From positions 124,001 through 188,000 of the forward strand of contig NZ_JAGSPI010000010.1 in NCBI RefSeq assembly GCF_020381325.1: 64,000 nucleotides of DNA, written 5' to 3'. Origin of the DNA: Providencia vermicola. GTDB taxonomy: Bacteria; Pseudomonadota; Gammaproteobacteria; Enterobacterales; Enterobacteriaceae. The notes beneath the pieces were generated by a model. It made no database searches. It worked only from the letters and a program-made list of their open reading frames with translations, and had not been told where the DNA came from. Shown here in pieces: positions 53,101-60,984 of this stretch. Positions within the stretch are counted from its first letter, which is position 1. Each line of letters begins with the position of its first letter. A program made the position numbers and the translations under genes.

Positions 53101-55059
53101 TTAATCCCTGTCGGGGAGAGTGCCGATCTTCTTCGTTATAACCCGACTGCGCGTGCAATTGCAGCGATTTACTGGGAAATAGCCCAAAACGAAGAGTTCC
53201 CCGCTCTTTGGCCTGAACGTGCTAGAACAGCGATGAACATTCATCAACTGTTCCATAATGATAATGCCTTACTCGACCTACAAGCGGAAATTGAAGCTAA
53301 TATCAGTTTGTTTTTACAAGATAATCCTATTCAATGCCAAAGTTATGAGCAAACACAAGCTGCGGAATATCTGAGCTTTGCATTAGCACGAACGCCTATC
53401 GAACTGGTCTACAGTAAATATGCAAAAGAACTCGTTCTAGCGTTACAAGAGCGCTTAGAAGAAGCTCACATGTGGCTCGACTTCAATCGTTCCCAACAAA
53501 ATTTAGGCACACGCTACGCCCAACGTTGGTCACTTATTCAAAATTGGCTGCAAGGGCTGTGCTCAACCCCTGAATTCGCACATCTAGTACCTTACATACC
53601 TGGTGCAATTGCCATTATTATTTTAGATAAAGTGGCTTCTGTCCGTTACAGCGAAGCTGATCTTTACTTTAAAGTCAGTGGTTTACTGGGAGAACACCCA
53701 ACCATTGAAAACCAAACGCTATCACTCAGCTTAGATAATTACTTTAGCCGGATGCGTGGCCAGCGAAAACGCTTTATACCTGAATTCCGCCAATACCAAG
53801 CTTTGCGACAACGCATCGTAACAGAGGAACGTAGCCGCTTAAAATTACATGAGTTCAAAGCTAAGCCATTGAGCTCTTTCGTACGTAACAAGCTGATTAA
53901 TGATGTCTACTTACCCATTATTGGCGATAACATGGCGAAGCAAATCGGCGCACTCGGTGAAGGAAAACGTACCGACTTAATGGGGCTACTGTTAATGATC
54001 TCCCCACCTGGTTACGGTAAAACTACCTTAATGGAATACGCCGCTGATCGCTTGGGGCTGATTTTCATGAAAGTAAATGGTCCTGCTCTGGGTCATGATG
54101 TGCTTTCCCTTGACCCTGCACAGGCACCGAATGCTACCGCGAGGCAAGAGCTAGAAAAACTGAATTTAGCCCTTGAAATGGGAAATAACGTCATGCTGTA
54201 TGTGGATGACATCCAACATACACACCCTGAATTCTTACAGAAATTCATTTCCCTGTGTGATGGAACACGGCGTATTGAAGGGGTTTGGAAAAACAAAACC
54301 AAAACCTATGATATGCGCGGCAAAAAATTCTGTGTGGTGATGGCAGGGAACCCCTATACCGAATCTGGCGAAGTGTTCCGTATCCCTGATATGTTAGCTA
54401 ACCGTGCCGATATCTATAACCTCGGGGAAGTATTAGGTGGGATGGATGAGGCTTTCGCATTAAGCTATATCGAAAATAGCTTGACCTCTAACCCCGTTTT
54501 AGCCCCTTTGGCACTCAGAGATCTCAATGACTTATATCTCCTTGTGGATAAAGCCATGGGGAAATCGGTTTCAACCAATACACTGAGTTACCCTTACTCT
54601 GACGCCGAAATAAACGAAATAGTTTTAGTCATCAAACAATTAGTTAAACTTCGCGACATTGTGTTAAAGGTCAATCAGCAATATATTGCCAGCGCAGCTC
54701 AATCGGACAAATACCGCACTGAACCTGCATTTCGCTTACAAGGTAGTTACCGAAATATGAATAAACTCAGTGAAAAAGTCTCTTCTGTTATGAATGATGA
54801 AGAGCTGGAGCGGCTATTAGATGATCACTACCTCGGTGAAGCGCAATTGCTCACCACGGGTGCAGAGGAAAATTTATTAAAACTCGCAGAGTTACGAGGA
54901 ACACTAACCGAAAAAGAAGCCGCACGCTGGCAACAAATCAAGAAAGACTTTATGCGGAATAAAGCCCTTGGCGGTGATAATACCGATATTGGTGACCGAG
55001 TGGTTGTCCAACTCGCCTCTTTAGTCGAAAGTGTTCAAGCATTAGGTAAAGCCGAATGA
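50119..55059 (+). CDS. Giant coiled-coil AAA+ ATPase ('DNA repair ATPase'-type)
   Basis: This is a 1646-residue cytoplasmic protein. Residues 1-60 are coiled coil; about 60-430 is a beta-rich region with repeated short strands, possibly propeller-like. About 480-880 holds long coiled-coil segments, then a mostly helical region to 1250. The AAA+ module has Walker A in MISPPGYGKTTLMEYAADRL (about 1293-1312), Walker B in VMLYVDDIQHTHPEF (about 1356-1370), a sensor-1 Asn in VVMAGNPYTESG, and arginine-finger-like NRADIY. Homologues carry the vague label 'DNA repair ATPase' as I remember; I see no nuclease or helicase motif. Its operon position suggests a flotillin-recruited remodelling ATPase. The rhomboid gene overlaps its stop. 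Confidence 0.8.
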   Translation: MSDFQETDREQEILDSAVAEGGAYDILRKRLTEQGQQLHQKAIQLNEKRLEEFGQSQMDIIGRIRIRTENNCQARDIVRVGEWLLFGYNVFLGLKKETHLNDVFSLYRLIENEGEFDVEAVDNEDTFLNDTRFIQDFTELYTYYKNTQLLQLVERDGKLLASFQIGDRITDVRVFRWSISSDKQRIEYIDNRGERDIALPPAYDFEWQKTTREDTVNGRYPHINILDTVFVETIGGDLTIKCENNTEDGLGIYREAVLDKNQSLDDAQIEYAQTGSLIILKILPYREESWRYLVYNTLTQSVQRIDAIGQACVQLPEDHGIIFPGGYYLQSGEYKTFEQPMDGMRFRRLRRSPNGEDVLYVFYSPNQGRIALFNYNLIERTLSVPLIGHGYAMLEDGKMVLFEGEGEEATRVHPMQVWQTPFYSDEFADKQPTRGGFFGRIGNADLVRGISEILHVAKEIEGNHVSIARYEQLSQQPKNLLDLYYWFSDEQCLEIGKLLKEITQTSELVLDEYEKVESIRQQSAKSMNEAISRQKSLLSLTLPDSWDDIQQFVDGLNALNAQRGHLISLREFRYMDLEKLSEMEGEIEKNQQYVSQETAVFLASDKALQPFKAQLTVFEEQTEKAQNSAQLDIPMNDMEKMSADLDMLSNLMASLSFNDVTQQTHIIDSISQIYAQLNQSRARLQQKRKSQTSVETVAQFGAQFRLFSQGITNALSLATDPERCDDQLSRLLVQLEELESQFSGHDEFLDDILAKREELLETFESHKQILIDDRQRRAQNLLTAADRLLDSLQRRTTRLQSQDELNAFFASDPLALKTREIIEKLREINDNVKADDIDARLKASRDQAIRILRDKTDIFEDGGNIIKLGRHRFSVNTQELDLTILPKNNQLWVYLTGTDFQEPIENEELTQLQPYWTATLESESETVYRAEYLAYSIIYSAAKRQDELNMALLTSALTSPEKLEKIVRDFAGPRYKEGYEKGIHDHDAIAILKKLIPVGESADLLRYNPTARAIAAIYWEIAQNEEFPALWPERARTAMNIHQLFHNDNALLDLQAEIEANISLFLQDNPIQCQSYEQTQAAEYLSFALARTPIELVYSKYAKELVLALQERLEEAHMWLDFNRSQQNLGTRYAQRWSLIQNWLQGLCSTPEFAHLVPYIPGAIAIIILDKVASVRYSEADLYFKVSGLLGEHPTIENQTLSLSLDNYFSRMRGQRKRFIPEFRQYQALRQRIVTEERSRLKLHEFKAKPLSSFVRNKLINDVYLPIIGDNMAKQIGALGEGKRTDLMGLLLMISPPGYGKTTLMEYAADRLGLIFMKVNGPALGHDVLSLDPAQAPNATARQELEKLNLALEMGNNVMLYVDDIQHTHPEFLQKFISLCDGTRRIEGVWKNKTKTYDMRGKKFCVVMAGNPYTESGEVFRIPDMLANRADIYNLGEVLGGMDEAFALSYIENSLTSNPVLAPLALRDLNDLYLLVDKAMGKSVSTNTLSYPYSDAEINEIVLVIKQLVKLRDIVLKVNQQYIASAAQSDKYRTEPAFRLQGSYRNMNKLSEKVSSVMNDEELERLLDDHYLGEAQLLTTGAEENLLKLAELRGTLTEKEAARWQQIKKDFMRNKALGGDNTDIGDRVVVQLASLVESVQALGKAE

Positions 55060-55622
55060 AATACCCCCGCGTGACACTATTAGTCGCTTTAGTTGCTCTA
55101 TTAAGTAGCATTCAGTTGATTAATAGCCTAACGGCGGGTGAGCTTATTCATTTTGGTATTGTCCCTCGTACTCTTAGTGGGTTGATAGGGATTTTGTTTG
55201 CCCCTTTTATTCACGGAAGTTGGGATCACTTATTCAGTAATCTTCCGCCACTGATTATACTCAGTGCCCTATTACTCCATCGCACCATCAAGTTTTATCT
55301 CGTTGCTTCACTATTCATTATTGTTGTTGGCGGGCTGATGGTATGGCTAGTAGGCCGTAATGCCGTACATGTTGGCGCGAGTGGTTGGATTTTTGGGTTG
55401 TGGGGGTTGTTGATTGCCCAAGTTTTTTTGCGCCGTAAACTCGCTGATATCGCCATCGCATTGTTAGTCTTATTTTATTTCGGTGCAATGGCGACTGGCT
55501 TATTACCCGTTCATCAATATATTTCGACAGAATCCCATATTGCGGGCGCGTTATCGGGTATTTTGTTTGCTTGGTTGATCAACAAAAGGGAAAAAAACCG
55601 TCAACCCACTGAAATACGGTAA
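55056..55622 (+). CDS. Rhomboid family intramembrane serine protease
   Basis: This 188-residue protein has six transmembrane segments. The catalytic Ser is in VGASGWIFG (GxSG) and the catalytic His in ESHIAGALSG, with HGSWDHLFSN upstream in the expected L1/TM2 position. It is a compact bacterial rhomboid. Its ATG overlaps the ATPase stop (ATGA), so the two are translationally coupled. Its 3' end overlaps the convergent regulator gene by 22 bp. Substrates are unknown; YqiJ or the flotillin are candidates by context. Confidence 0.88.
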   Translation: MKYPRVTLLVALVALLSSIQLINSLTAGELIHFGIVPRTLSGLIGILFAPFIHGSWDHLFSNLPPLIILSALLLHRTIKFYLVASLFIIVVGGLMVWLVGRNAVHVGASGWIFGLWGLLIAQVFLRRKLADIAIALLVLFYFGAMATGLLPVHQYISTESHIAGALSGILFAWLINKREKNRQPTEIR

Positions 55623-56260
55623 ACACAACGCCCAGCACCCTCTAACAAATACTGTTCACGTTCAATACTCGCCTCGCTGCCTATCACTTCTTGAAAAAGT
55701 GCTAACTCTGAGCGGCAAAAATTTTGGCAAGCCGTTGCGGCGGCGCAAATAGGGCAATGGTTCTCAATAAAGAGCCAATCTTCACCCTCTTGCTCAACTT
55801 TTGCCATATAGCCTTCTTCGCTACGCACTTCGGCTAATGCGGCAAGGCACTCAGCTAACGGTAAATTTTGGCAGCGGGCAATATATTTTTCATGGCTTTC
55901 AATCTCTCTTTGGTGAATAAGCTTTTCCAAGCCATCATCGCCAAAAATAGTTCGGACAGAATCAATCAGCTGCAATGCAAGCTGAGCGTGAGTGTCAGGG
56001 AAACGCTGATGCCCCAATTCAGTTAACACCCAATTTTGCCGTGGCCGGCCAGCCCCTGTTTGTGATAAACACTGAGCCCCTTCAACTAACCCCATCGAAG
56101 TCAGTTTTTGAATATGTTGCCTTGCGGCTTCCCCTGTCATATTTAAATCGTTAGCAATCACTGACGTCGAAATCGGCCCTTTGGTTTTAATACAAAAAAG
56201 CACTTTATCGACGGCTTGTGTTAGATTTAAATTATCAAAGTAATTACTTGCATTAATCAT
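55601..56260 (-). CDS. SufR-like iron-sulfur winged-helix transcriptional regulator
   Basis: This 219-residue regulator has an N-terminal winged helix (residues 15-80; SVIANDLNMTGEAARQHIQKL). A C-terminal cysteine cluster follows with Cys169, Cys172, Cys178, Cys182 and Cys212 (HCPICAAATACQNFC...GRC), the pattern by which SufR-type repressors hold an iron-sulfur cluster. A 28-bp palindromic site lies between it and the divergent MFS gene, so autoregulation and control of the transporter are likely. The sensed signal could be redox, iron or a metal. Confidence 0.8.
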   Translation of the reverse strand: MINASNYFDNLNLTQAVDKVLFCIKTKGPISTSVIANDLNMTGEAARQHIQKLTSMGLVEGAQCLSQTGAGRPRQNWVLTELGHQRFPDTHAQLALQLIDSVRTIFGDDGLEKLIHQREIESHEKYIARCQNLPLAECLAALAEVRSEEGYMAKVEQEGEDWLFIENHCPICAAATACQNFCRSELALFQEVIGSEASIEREQYLLEGAGRCVYRISVG

Positions 56261-56270
56261 TATGCGACTC

Positions 56271-56298
56271 TATTATCCAAGTTACTACTTGGATAATA
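56271..56298. promoter_or_regulatory. Operator palindrome of the SufR-like regulator
   Basis: TATTATCCAAGT and ACTTGGATAATA are perfect 12-bp arms separated by TACT. They sit 10 bp upstream of the regulator gene and 36 bp upstream of the MFS gene, the place for a shared repressor site. Confidence 0.75.
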
Positions 56299-56334
56299 CC
56301 TCTTTTTTCTCTATTCCGTCTAGCGGGTCTCTCT

Positions 56335-57744
56335 ATGAGCAATGAAACATCGACCTTACCACAGGCTAAGTGGGCTGATTTACTCAGCGGCACCAATGCA
56401 TTACTGACTATTGCCCTTACTGGGGGCGTTGCACTACATGCTATCAATATTTATATCGTCACCACAATCTTACCCAGTGTCGTTAATGATATCGGCGGCC
56501 TCGAATATTATGCATGGAATACCACCTTATTTGTAGCTACCTCGATTATTGGGTCTGCACTCTCAAGCAAAGTGCTCGACCACTTTGGGCCAAAGTTGGC
56601 GTATTTAATCGCCCTCACCCTCTTTTCACTAGGATCCATTTGGTGTGCGGCTTCCCCATCAATGTTAATTTTACTGGGAGGACGTGCATTACAAGGACTC
56701 GGCGGGGGTATTTTATTTGCACTCAGTTATGCCCTGATCCGCATCGTCTTTACCGAAAACTTATGGTCTCGAGCCATGGGGGTAGTCTCTGGAATGTGGG
56801 GGATTGCGACATTATGCGGCCCTGCCATTGGAGGTATTTTCGCACAAGGCGGCCACTGGCGATGGGCATTTTGGGCACTACTCCCTGTAGCTGTGTTTCT
56901 TGCTATTATCGTCATGAACCAATTACCGAAAAAACAAGCTCAAACGCCACAAAAACATAAAATACCCTTCTTGGCGATTTCATTATTAGTCAATTCAGTG
57001 CTGGCAATTTCCATTGGTAGCCTATCTGACAAGCTATTGATAAATCTTATCGGTTTAGTTGTTGGTATTAGCACCCTAATTACAATGGCACGTTTAGACG
57101 GTAAAAATGGAAAGCGACTGTTACCGACAGGCGCTTATTCGCTGAAAAATCCACTTGGTGTCATTTTCTTAACCATGTGTTTACTCGTTGGCGGTATGAC
57201 AACTGAAATTTATGTGCCTTATTTCTTACAAACGATCCATCACTTTTCACCATTAACCGCTGGGTATTTAACGGCAATCATGGCAGCAGGGTGGACGGTT
57301 GGCGCATTATTTAGCGCCAATAAAACAGGAAAAATTGTATTAAAAATTATCAGAACAGGTCCTGTCATCATATCTATTTCCCTCATTATTCTCGCTGTTT
57401 TAACCCATAATCAGCAACTTATTGAATCATTACCGCTATTTATTGTGTATTTAGTCGCAATGGCGGGTGTGGGGCTCGGGATTGGTGTGTGTTGGCCTCA
57501 CCTAGTTCTGCGCGTTTTCAATGCCGCACCAGAAGGTGAAGAAAATTTAGCCTCTTCATCCATCATTACAATCCAGTTGTATGCAACTGCCCTTTCTGCT
57601 GCTTTGGTTGGTGTGGTCGTGAACAATAGCGGGTTAATGAGCCCTGGAGGAATTGTGGGCGCACAGCAAGCGTCAATTTGGTTATTTTCCCTCTTCGCGC
57701 TTAGCCCTTTGCTAGCTATCTTCTTGATCCGAAAAGTGAAGTAA
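56335..57744 (+). CDS. MFS efflux transporter, drug:H+ antiporter type
   Basis: This 469-residue protein has 12-14 transmembrane segments. Motif-C-like GPAIGGIFAQGGHWRWAFWA (about 160-180) is typical of drug:proton antiporters. A similar RALQGLGGGILFALSYALIR precedes it. It is divergent from the SufR-like regulator and shares its operator, suggesting inducible efflux. Substrate unknown. Confidence 0.82.
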   Translation: MSNETSTLPQAKWADLLSGTNALLTIALTGGVALHAINIYIVTTILPSVVNDIGGLEYYAWNTTLFVATSIIGSALSSKVLDHFGPKLAYLIALTLFSLGSIWCAASPSMLILLGGRALQGLGGGILFALSYALIRIVFTENLWSRAMGVVSGMWGIATLCGPAIGGIFAQGGHWRWAFWALLPVAVFLAIIVMNQLPKKQAQTPQKHKIPFLAISLLVNSVLAISIGSLSDKLLINLIGLVVGISTLITMARLDGKNGKRLLPTGAYSLKNPLGVIFLTMCLLVGGMTTEIYVPYFLQTIHHFSPLTAGYLTAIMAAGWTVGALFSANKTGKIVLKIIRTGPVIISISLIILAVLTHNQQLIESLPLFIVYLVAMAGVGLGIGVCWPHLVLRVFNAAPEGEENLASSSIITIQLYATALSAALVGVVVNNSGLMSPGGIVGAQQASIWLFSLFALSPLLAIFLIRKVK

Positions 57745-57746
57745 AA

Positions 57747-57773
57747 AGAAGGGAGCTTATTGCTCCCTCTTTA
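57747..57773. terminator. Bidirectional terminator between two MFS genes
   Basis: GGGAGC and GCTCCC with flanking A/T tracts form a compact stem between convergent genes. Confidence 0.75.
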
Positions 57774-59273
57774 CTAATAGGCTGATGACGCCTTTTTTGA
57801 CCGCAAGAATGCAGGCAAAACGATAATACTAATTAGCAAAACAAATATTGTTGCCACCATGACCGCTAAAAACGCATGATCAAAGGCAATATTTGCCTGA
57901 TTAACCAATAAGTTGGCTGTTTTTTGTGGTAACTTCTCCGCAACAAGTAAAGCCTCATCAATACTGTCATACACTTTATCACTAACCGCTACACCTTCGG
58001 GCAAAGAGAGCTTTAACGTATAAATCGCGCTCATCAGCCCGCCCATAAATGTCACGCCAAGCACACTACCTATTTCGTAAGCAACCTCTTCAATTGAAGC
58101 TGCCATACCTGCTTTTTCATCAGGTGCGTTTAACATCACCGTGGTCGAAGCCGTCGTAAAAATAGCGCCCAAACCAAAACCAATCAAAAAGAGGAATGAA
58201 AGTAACAGAATACCTGTTGAGGTTTGGTACACCATCGTTAAACCGACAACACCCGCTAATGTACATATAAAACCAAACAGGGTCAGTTTTACTTCACCAA
58301 ATTTATGCAGATACATGCCCGCCAATGGCGCTGCTATCACAGAAGCCAATGGAATAGGGATGATATACAACGCCGCGACAAATGGGCTATAACCTAATAC
58401 GAGCTGTAAGCGCTGGCTAAGCAATAATTCAACACCTACGATAACCACGATAGATAAAATTGCCATCATGATACCCGCGCTAAACTTAGGGTTTTTCAAT
58501 AAAGCAAAATCAATCATTGGCGATTCAGACGCCATCTGCCGGCGTTTGAATACCACCAAAAAGAAAACCCCAATCCCCCCTGCAACCACTACATTCATCC
58601 AATCAATATAAGGTTTGCCAAGCTCTTTTAATGCATAAATTGAACTAATTAAGCCAACCAGCACTAAAACAGAACCTAAAATATCGATTTTTTTATCACT
58701 TTGCCCACCACACTGCGGGATCAAGAAATAGGCAAAAGGGATAACCAGTAACACAACGGGAACATTAATCAGGAAAACAGACCCCCACCAAAAATGATTA
58801 AGCAATATTCCGCCAATTAAAGGGCCGATTGCCGCGCCTCCTGATGCCACAGCAGACCATATACCAATCGCCAGCGCCCTTTCTTTTGGATCTAAAAAAA
58901 CATGTCTTACAATGGCAAGTGTGGCAGGCATACTCACTGCAGCACCAATAGCAAGAAAACCACGTGATAAAATTAAGCTCATTGCTGTCGGTGAAAATGC
59001 CGCACACAAAGAAGCAATACCAAATAATGGTAGCCCCAATAAAAACATTCTTTTATGGCCGACTTTATCACTCAACATCCCCGCAGCAGGCAATAACCCA
59101 GCAACCACCAGCGGGTAAGCATTCATAATCCACAGTTTTTCGGATGATGTCGCCCCTAAATCGTGCGTCAATTTGGGTAATGCGGTATAAAGCACCGTGA
59201 CATCAATAACGATAAGAAACAACACACTTGAAACTAACAGAAGCACTATCCAGCGCTTGTAATCGGTTAACAT
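57774..59273 (-). CDS. smvA: MFS efflux pump SmvA (DHA2 family)
   Basis: This 499-residue protein has 14 transmembrane segments. The N-terminal IVIDVTVLYTALPKLTHDLGA and LWIMNAYPLVVAGLLPAAGMLSDK-type segments and motif C (GGAAIGPLIGGILLNHFWW) are those of QacA/SmvA pumps. SmvA exports quaternary ammonium compounds, methyl viologen and chlorhexidine. It is divergent from a TetR regulator with an ATACGTACGTAT palindrome between them, as in the known smvA-smvR pair. Confidence 0.87.
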   Translation of the reverse strand: MLTDYKRWIVLLLVSSVLFLIVIDVTVLYTALPKLTHDLGATSSEKLWIMNAYPLVVAGLLPAAGMLSDKVGHKRMFLLGLPLFGIASLCAAFSPTAMSLILSRGFLAIGAAVSMPATLAIVRHVFLDPKERALAIGIWSAVASGGAAIGPLIGGILLNHFWWGSVFLINVPVVLLVIPFAYFLIPQCGGQSDKKIDILGSVLVLVGLISSIYALKELGKPYIDWMNVVVAGGIGVFFLVVFKRRQMASESPMIDFALLKNPKFSAGIMMAILSIVVIVGVELLLSQRLQLVLGYSPFVAALYIIPIPLASVIAAPLAGMYLHKFGEVKLTLFGFICTLAGVVGLTMVYQTSTGILLLSFLFLIGFGLGAIFTTASTTVMLNAPDEKAGMAASIEEVAYEIGSVLGVTFMGGLMSAIYTLKLSLPEGVAVSDKVYDSIDEALLVAEKLPQKTANLLVNQANIAFDHAFLAVMVATIFVLLISIIVLPAFLRSKKASSAY

Positions 59274-59336
59274 AACATTCTCTCAATGAGTTTATTTGAT
59301 CATCATTTATTGGTGATCGTGCTATAATATAAATCC

Positions 59337-59348
59337 ATACGTACGTAT
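59337..59348. promoter_or_regulatory. Putative SmvR operator
   Basis: ATACGTACGTAT is a perfect 12-bp palindrome located 20 bp upstream of smvR and 64 bp from smvA. Confidence 0.7.
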
Positions 59349-59367
59349 TGAAAAGAGGTTTTCCTAA

Positions 59368-59910
59368 ATGGGACGTCAACGAACTATCGACAGAGAAAAG
59401 CTACTTGATGCTGCTGAAGATATTGTTATTCATCAAGGTGCTGCGTCTCTGACGATCGATGCAGTTGCGAAAGCGATGGGCATCTCCAAAGGGGGCGTTC
59501 AATACTGTTTTGGCAATAAAGATGCTTTAATCGACGCCATGTTTGAGCGATGGGGGCAGTCTTATGATGAAATTTTTAATCAAGCGATAGAGCGAGATAA
59601 CTCCCCAGAAGGGCAAGTTTTGGCACACATGCAAGCTACCCACCAGCACGATAAAATCGCCATGGCAAAAGGCGCGTCATTAATGGCATCACTACTACAA
59701 ACGCCTGAATACCTCGAAAGCACCCGTATTTGGTATCGGGAACGCATTGAAAACCTCGACACATCAACAGAAAAAGGTAAATTAGCTCGCATGGTATTTC
59801 TGGCTACGGAAGGGGCTTTTATGCTGCGTTATATGGGGTTAATGGAAATCGATGATAATGAGTGGCAATCTATATTTAGTGATCTAGAAAGTTTATTGAA
59901 AAATCATTAA
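59368..59910 (+). CDS. smvR: TetR family repressor SmvR
   Basis: This 180-residue regulator has an N-terminal TetR HTH (residues 10-56; LTIDAVAKAMGISKGGVQYCFG). It is divergent from smvA. The intact reading frame suggests the pump is normally repressed; loss of smvR is a known route to reduced biocide susceptibility in related bacteria. AAAAGAGG precedes ATG59368. Confidence 0.85.
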   Translation: MGRQRTIDREKLLDAAEDIVIHQGAASLTIDAVAKAMGISKGGVQYCFGNKDALIDAMFERWGQSYDEIFNQAIERDNSPEGQVLAHMQATHQHDKIAMAKGASLMASLLQTPEYLESTRIWYRERIENLDTSTEKGKLARMVFLATEGAFMLRYMGLMEIDDNEWQSIFSDLESLLKNH

Positions 59911-59933
59911 TAGCATCATTTTTTTAAATAAAT

Positions 59934-59979
59934 AATATCCTAATCCAATATTATTGGATTACATACTAAAAAGGATATT
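59934..59979 (+). promoter_or_regulatory. Nested inverted repeat covering the kinase-gene ribosome binding site
   Basis: AATATCC (59934-59940) can pair with GGATATT (59973-59979), whose GGA is part of the AAAAAGGA ribosome binding site before ATG59983. Inside it TAATCCAAT/ATTGGATTA (59941-59961) forms a second perfect stem. The mRNA could hide the ribosome binding site until unfolded. The function is inference. Confidence 0.5.
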
Positions 59980-59982
59980 ATT

Positions 59983-60882
59983 ATGAGAAAAATAATTACC
60001 CCTGCGATTCCAAGCCATAACTACCATTATCAACCTCATAGAACGAATAAAAATTTCATTTTAGATAACATAAAAAGCATAAAATCAAATAATAATGATA
60101 GGTTTAACAAACCTAACTGTAAAAAAGAATATAAATTCAATGTTGATATCCCCTATCTTGCATCAAAAGAAAAAAAATCCACGCCCATAGTAGAAAAACA
60201 AAAATCAGTACTCCCAGTAAGTAGAACCAAACTTGAAGATATCAAAACTATCGACTCTTTCGTTAGAAGAATAAAAGAAGAAAATGTTTGTTATATAGCA
60301 AAAGATAATAGAGGCGATATTCATCAAGGTTTCCTAAATACAGTAACTAAGGGAAAACCCACAGCGTTATACCTTGATAGTACCAATTGTTTAGGTCATG
60401 GTGCTTATGGAACAGCCTATCGAGTTGGAAATTTTGTGATTAAAGTTCCTTTTTATGATGCCTATAAAATAAATCCCCATAGCGATGTAAACCGCTGCTC
60501 CTCGCTACTTAATAAATTAAACAGAAATGCTAGCTTTTCAAGGGCAATAACGCTGAGTAATGGAAAAGATGTTTTGATTTCAAGATATATTTCTGGAAAA
60601 AATATTAACGATAATGCTGCTTATGACTTTGTTAAGCAAAAAGGTTATATCATTTTTGATTATAATTCCAATGGCAATGTTAAAGTGGATGATAATGGGA
60701 AAAAATATGTAATTGATGCCGACCTTATAGCGCAGCCTACTGAATTAAAACGTTATCCCTCACTAGGGACACTAAATATACGTAAAATCTATAAAAATAG
60801 ATTTATTAAAAACCCACTTGGCGCTAACGAAAAAAAACCACTCTATTATTCTGAAATAGAAAACCTTTTACCTAATAAGTAA
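59983..60882 (+). CDS. Small protein-kinase-like protein, possible secreted effector (OspG/NleH or HopBF1 style)
   Basis: This 299-residue protein is AT-rich and unlike its neighbours. Residues 1-90 are polar and probably disordered, as in secreted effectors. From 137 a kinase-like core appears: glycine loop LGHGAYGTAYRVG, then FVIKVPF (Lys154), ISRYISG as a hinge, IIFDYNSNGNVKVD (Asp226, Asn232) as the catalytic loop, and VIDADLI (Asp245) as the DFG site. Compare IHYDLNTGNMLYD and PIDF in Shigella OspG, recalled from memory. The catalytic loop is one residue longer than normal. No secretion system is nearby, so delivery is speculation. A hairpin may sequester its ribosome binding site. Confidence 0.55.
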   Translation: MRKIITPAIPSHNYHYQPHRTNKNFILDNIKSIKSNNNDRFNKPNCKKEYKFNVDIPYLASKEKKSTPIVEKQKSVLPVSRTKLEDIKTIDSFVRRIKEENVCYIAKDNRGDIHQGFLNTVTKGKPTALYLDSTNCLGHGAYGTAYRVGNFVIKVPFYDAYKINPHSDVNRCSSLLNKLNRNASFSRAITLSNGKDVLISRYISGKNINDNAAYDFVKQKGYIIFDYNSNGNVKVDDNGKKYVIDADLIAQPTELKRYPSLGTLNIRKIYKNRFIKNPLGANEKKPLYYSEIENLLPNK

Positions 60883-60892
60883 GATTATTTTT

Positions 60893-60921
60893 CTGGTATT
60901 CTCGATGAGAATACCAGTTTA
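60893..60921. terminator. Terminator between the kinase-like and zinc-ribbon genes
   Basis: CTGGTATTCTC and GAGAATACCAG are perfect 11-bp arms around GAT, followed by TTTAC. It serves the plus-strand gene and perhaps both. Confidence 0.8.
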
Positions 60922-60984
60922 CTTTGGTGAATGAGCTATCAAAACCAATAACAGACTCATCATTTAAAAATATGCACTTTAATG

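Noticed and set aside
46971-55622. Anti-phage defence island
   Set aside because: No restriction, CRISPR, retron, CBASS or toxin-type gene accompanies the ATPase and flotillin. A membrane or iron stress role fits better, though defence is not excluded.
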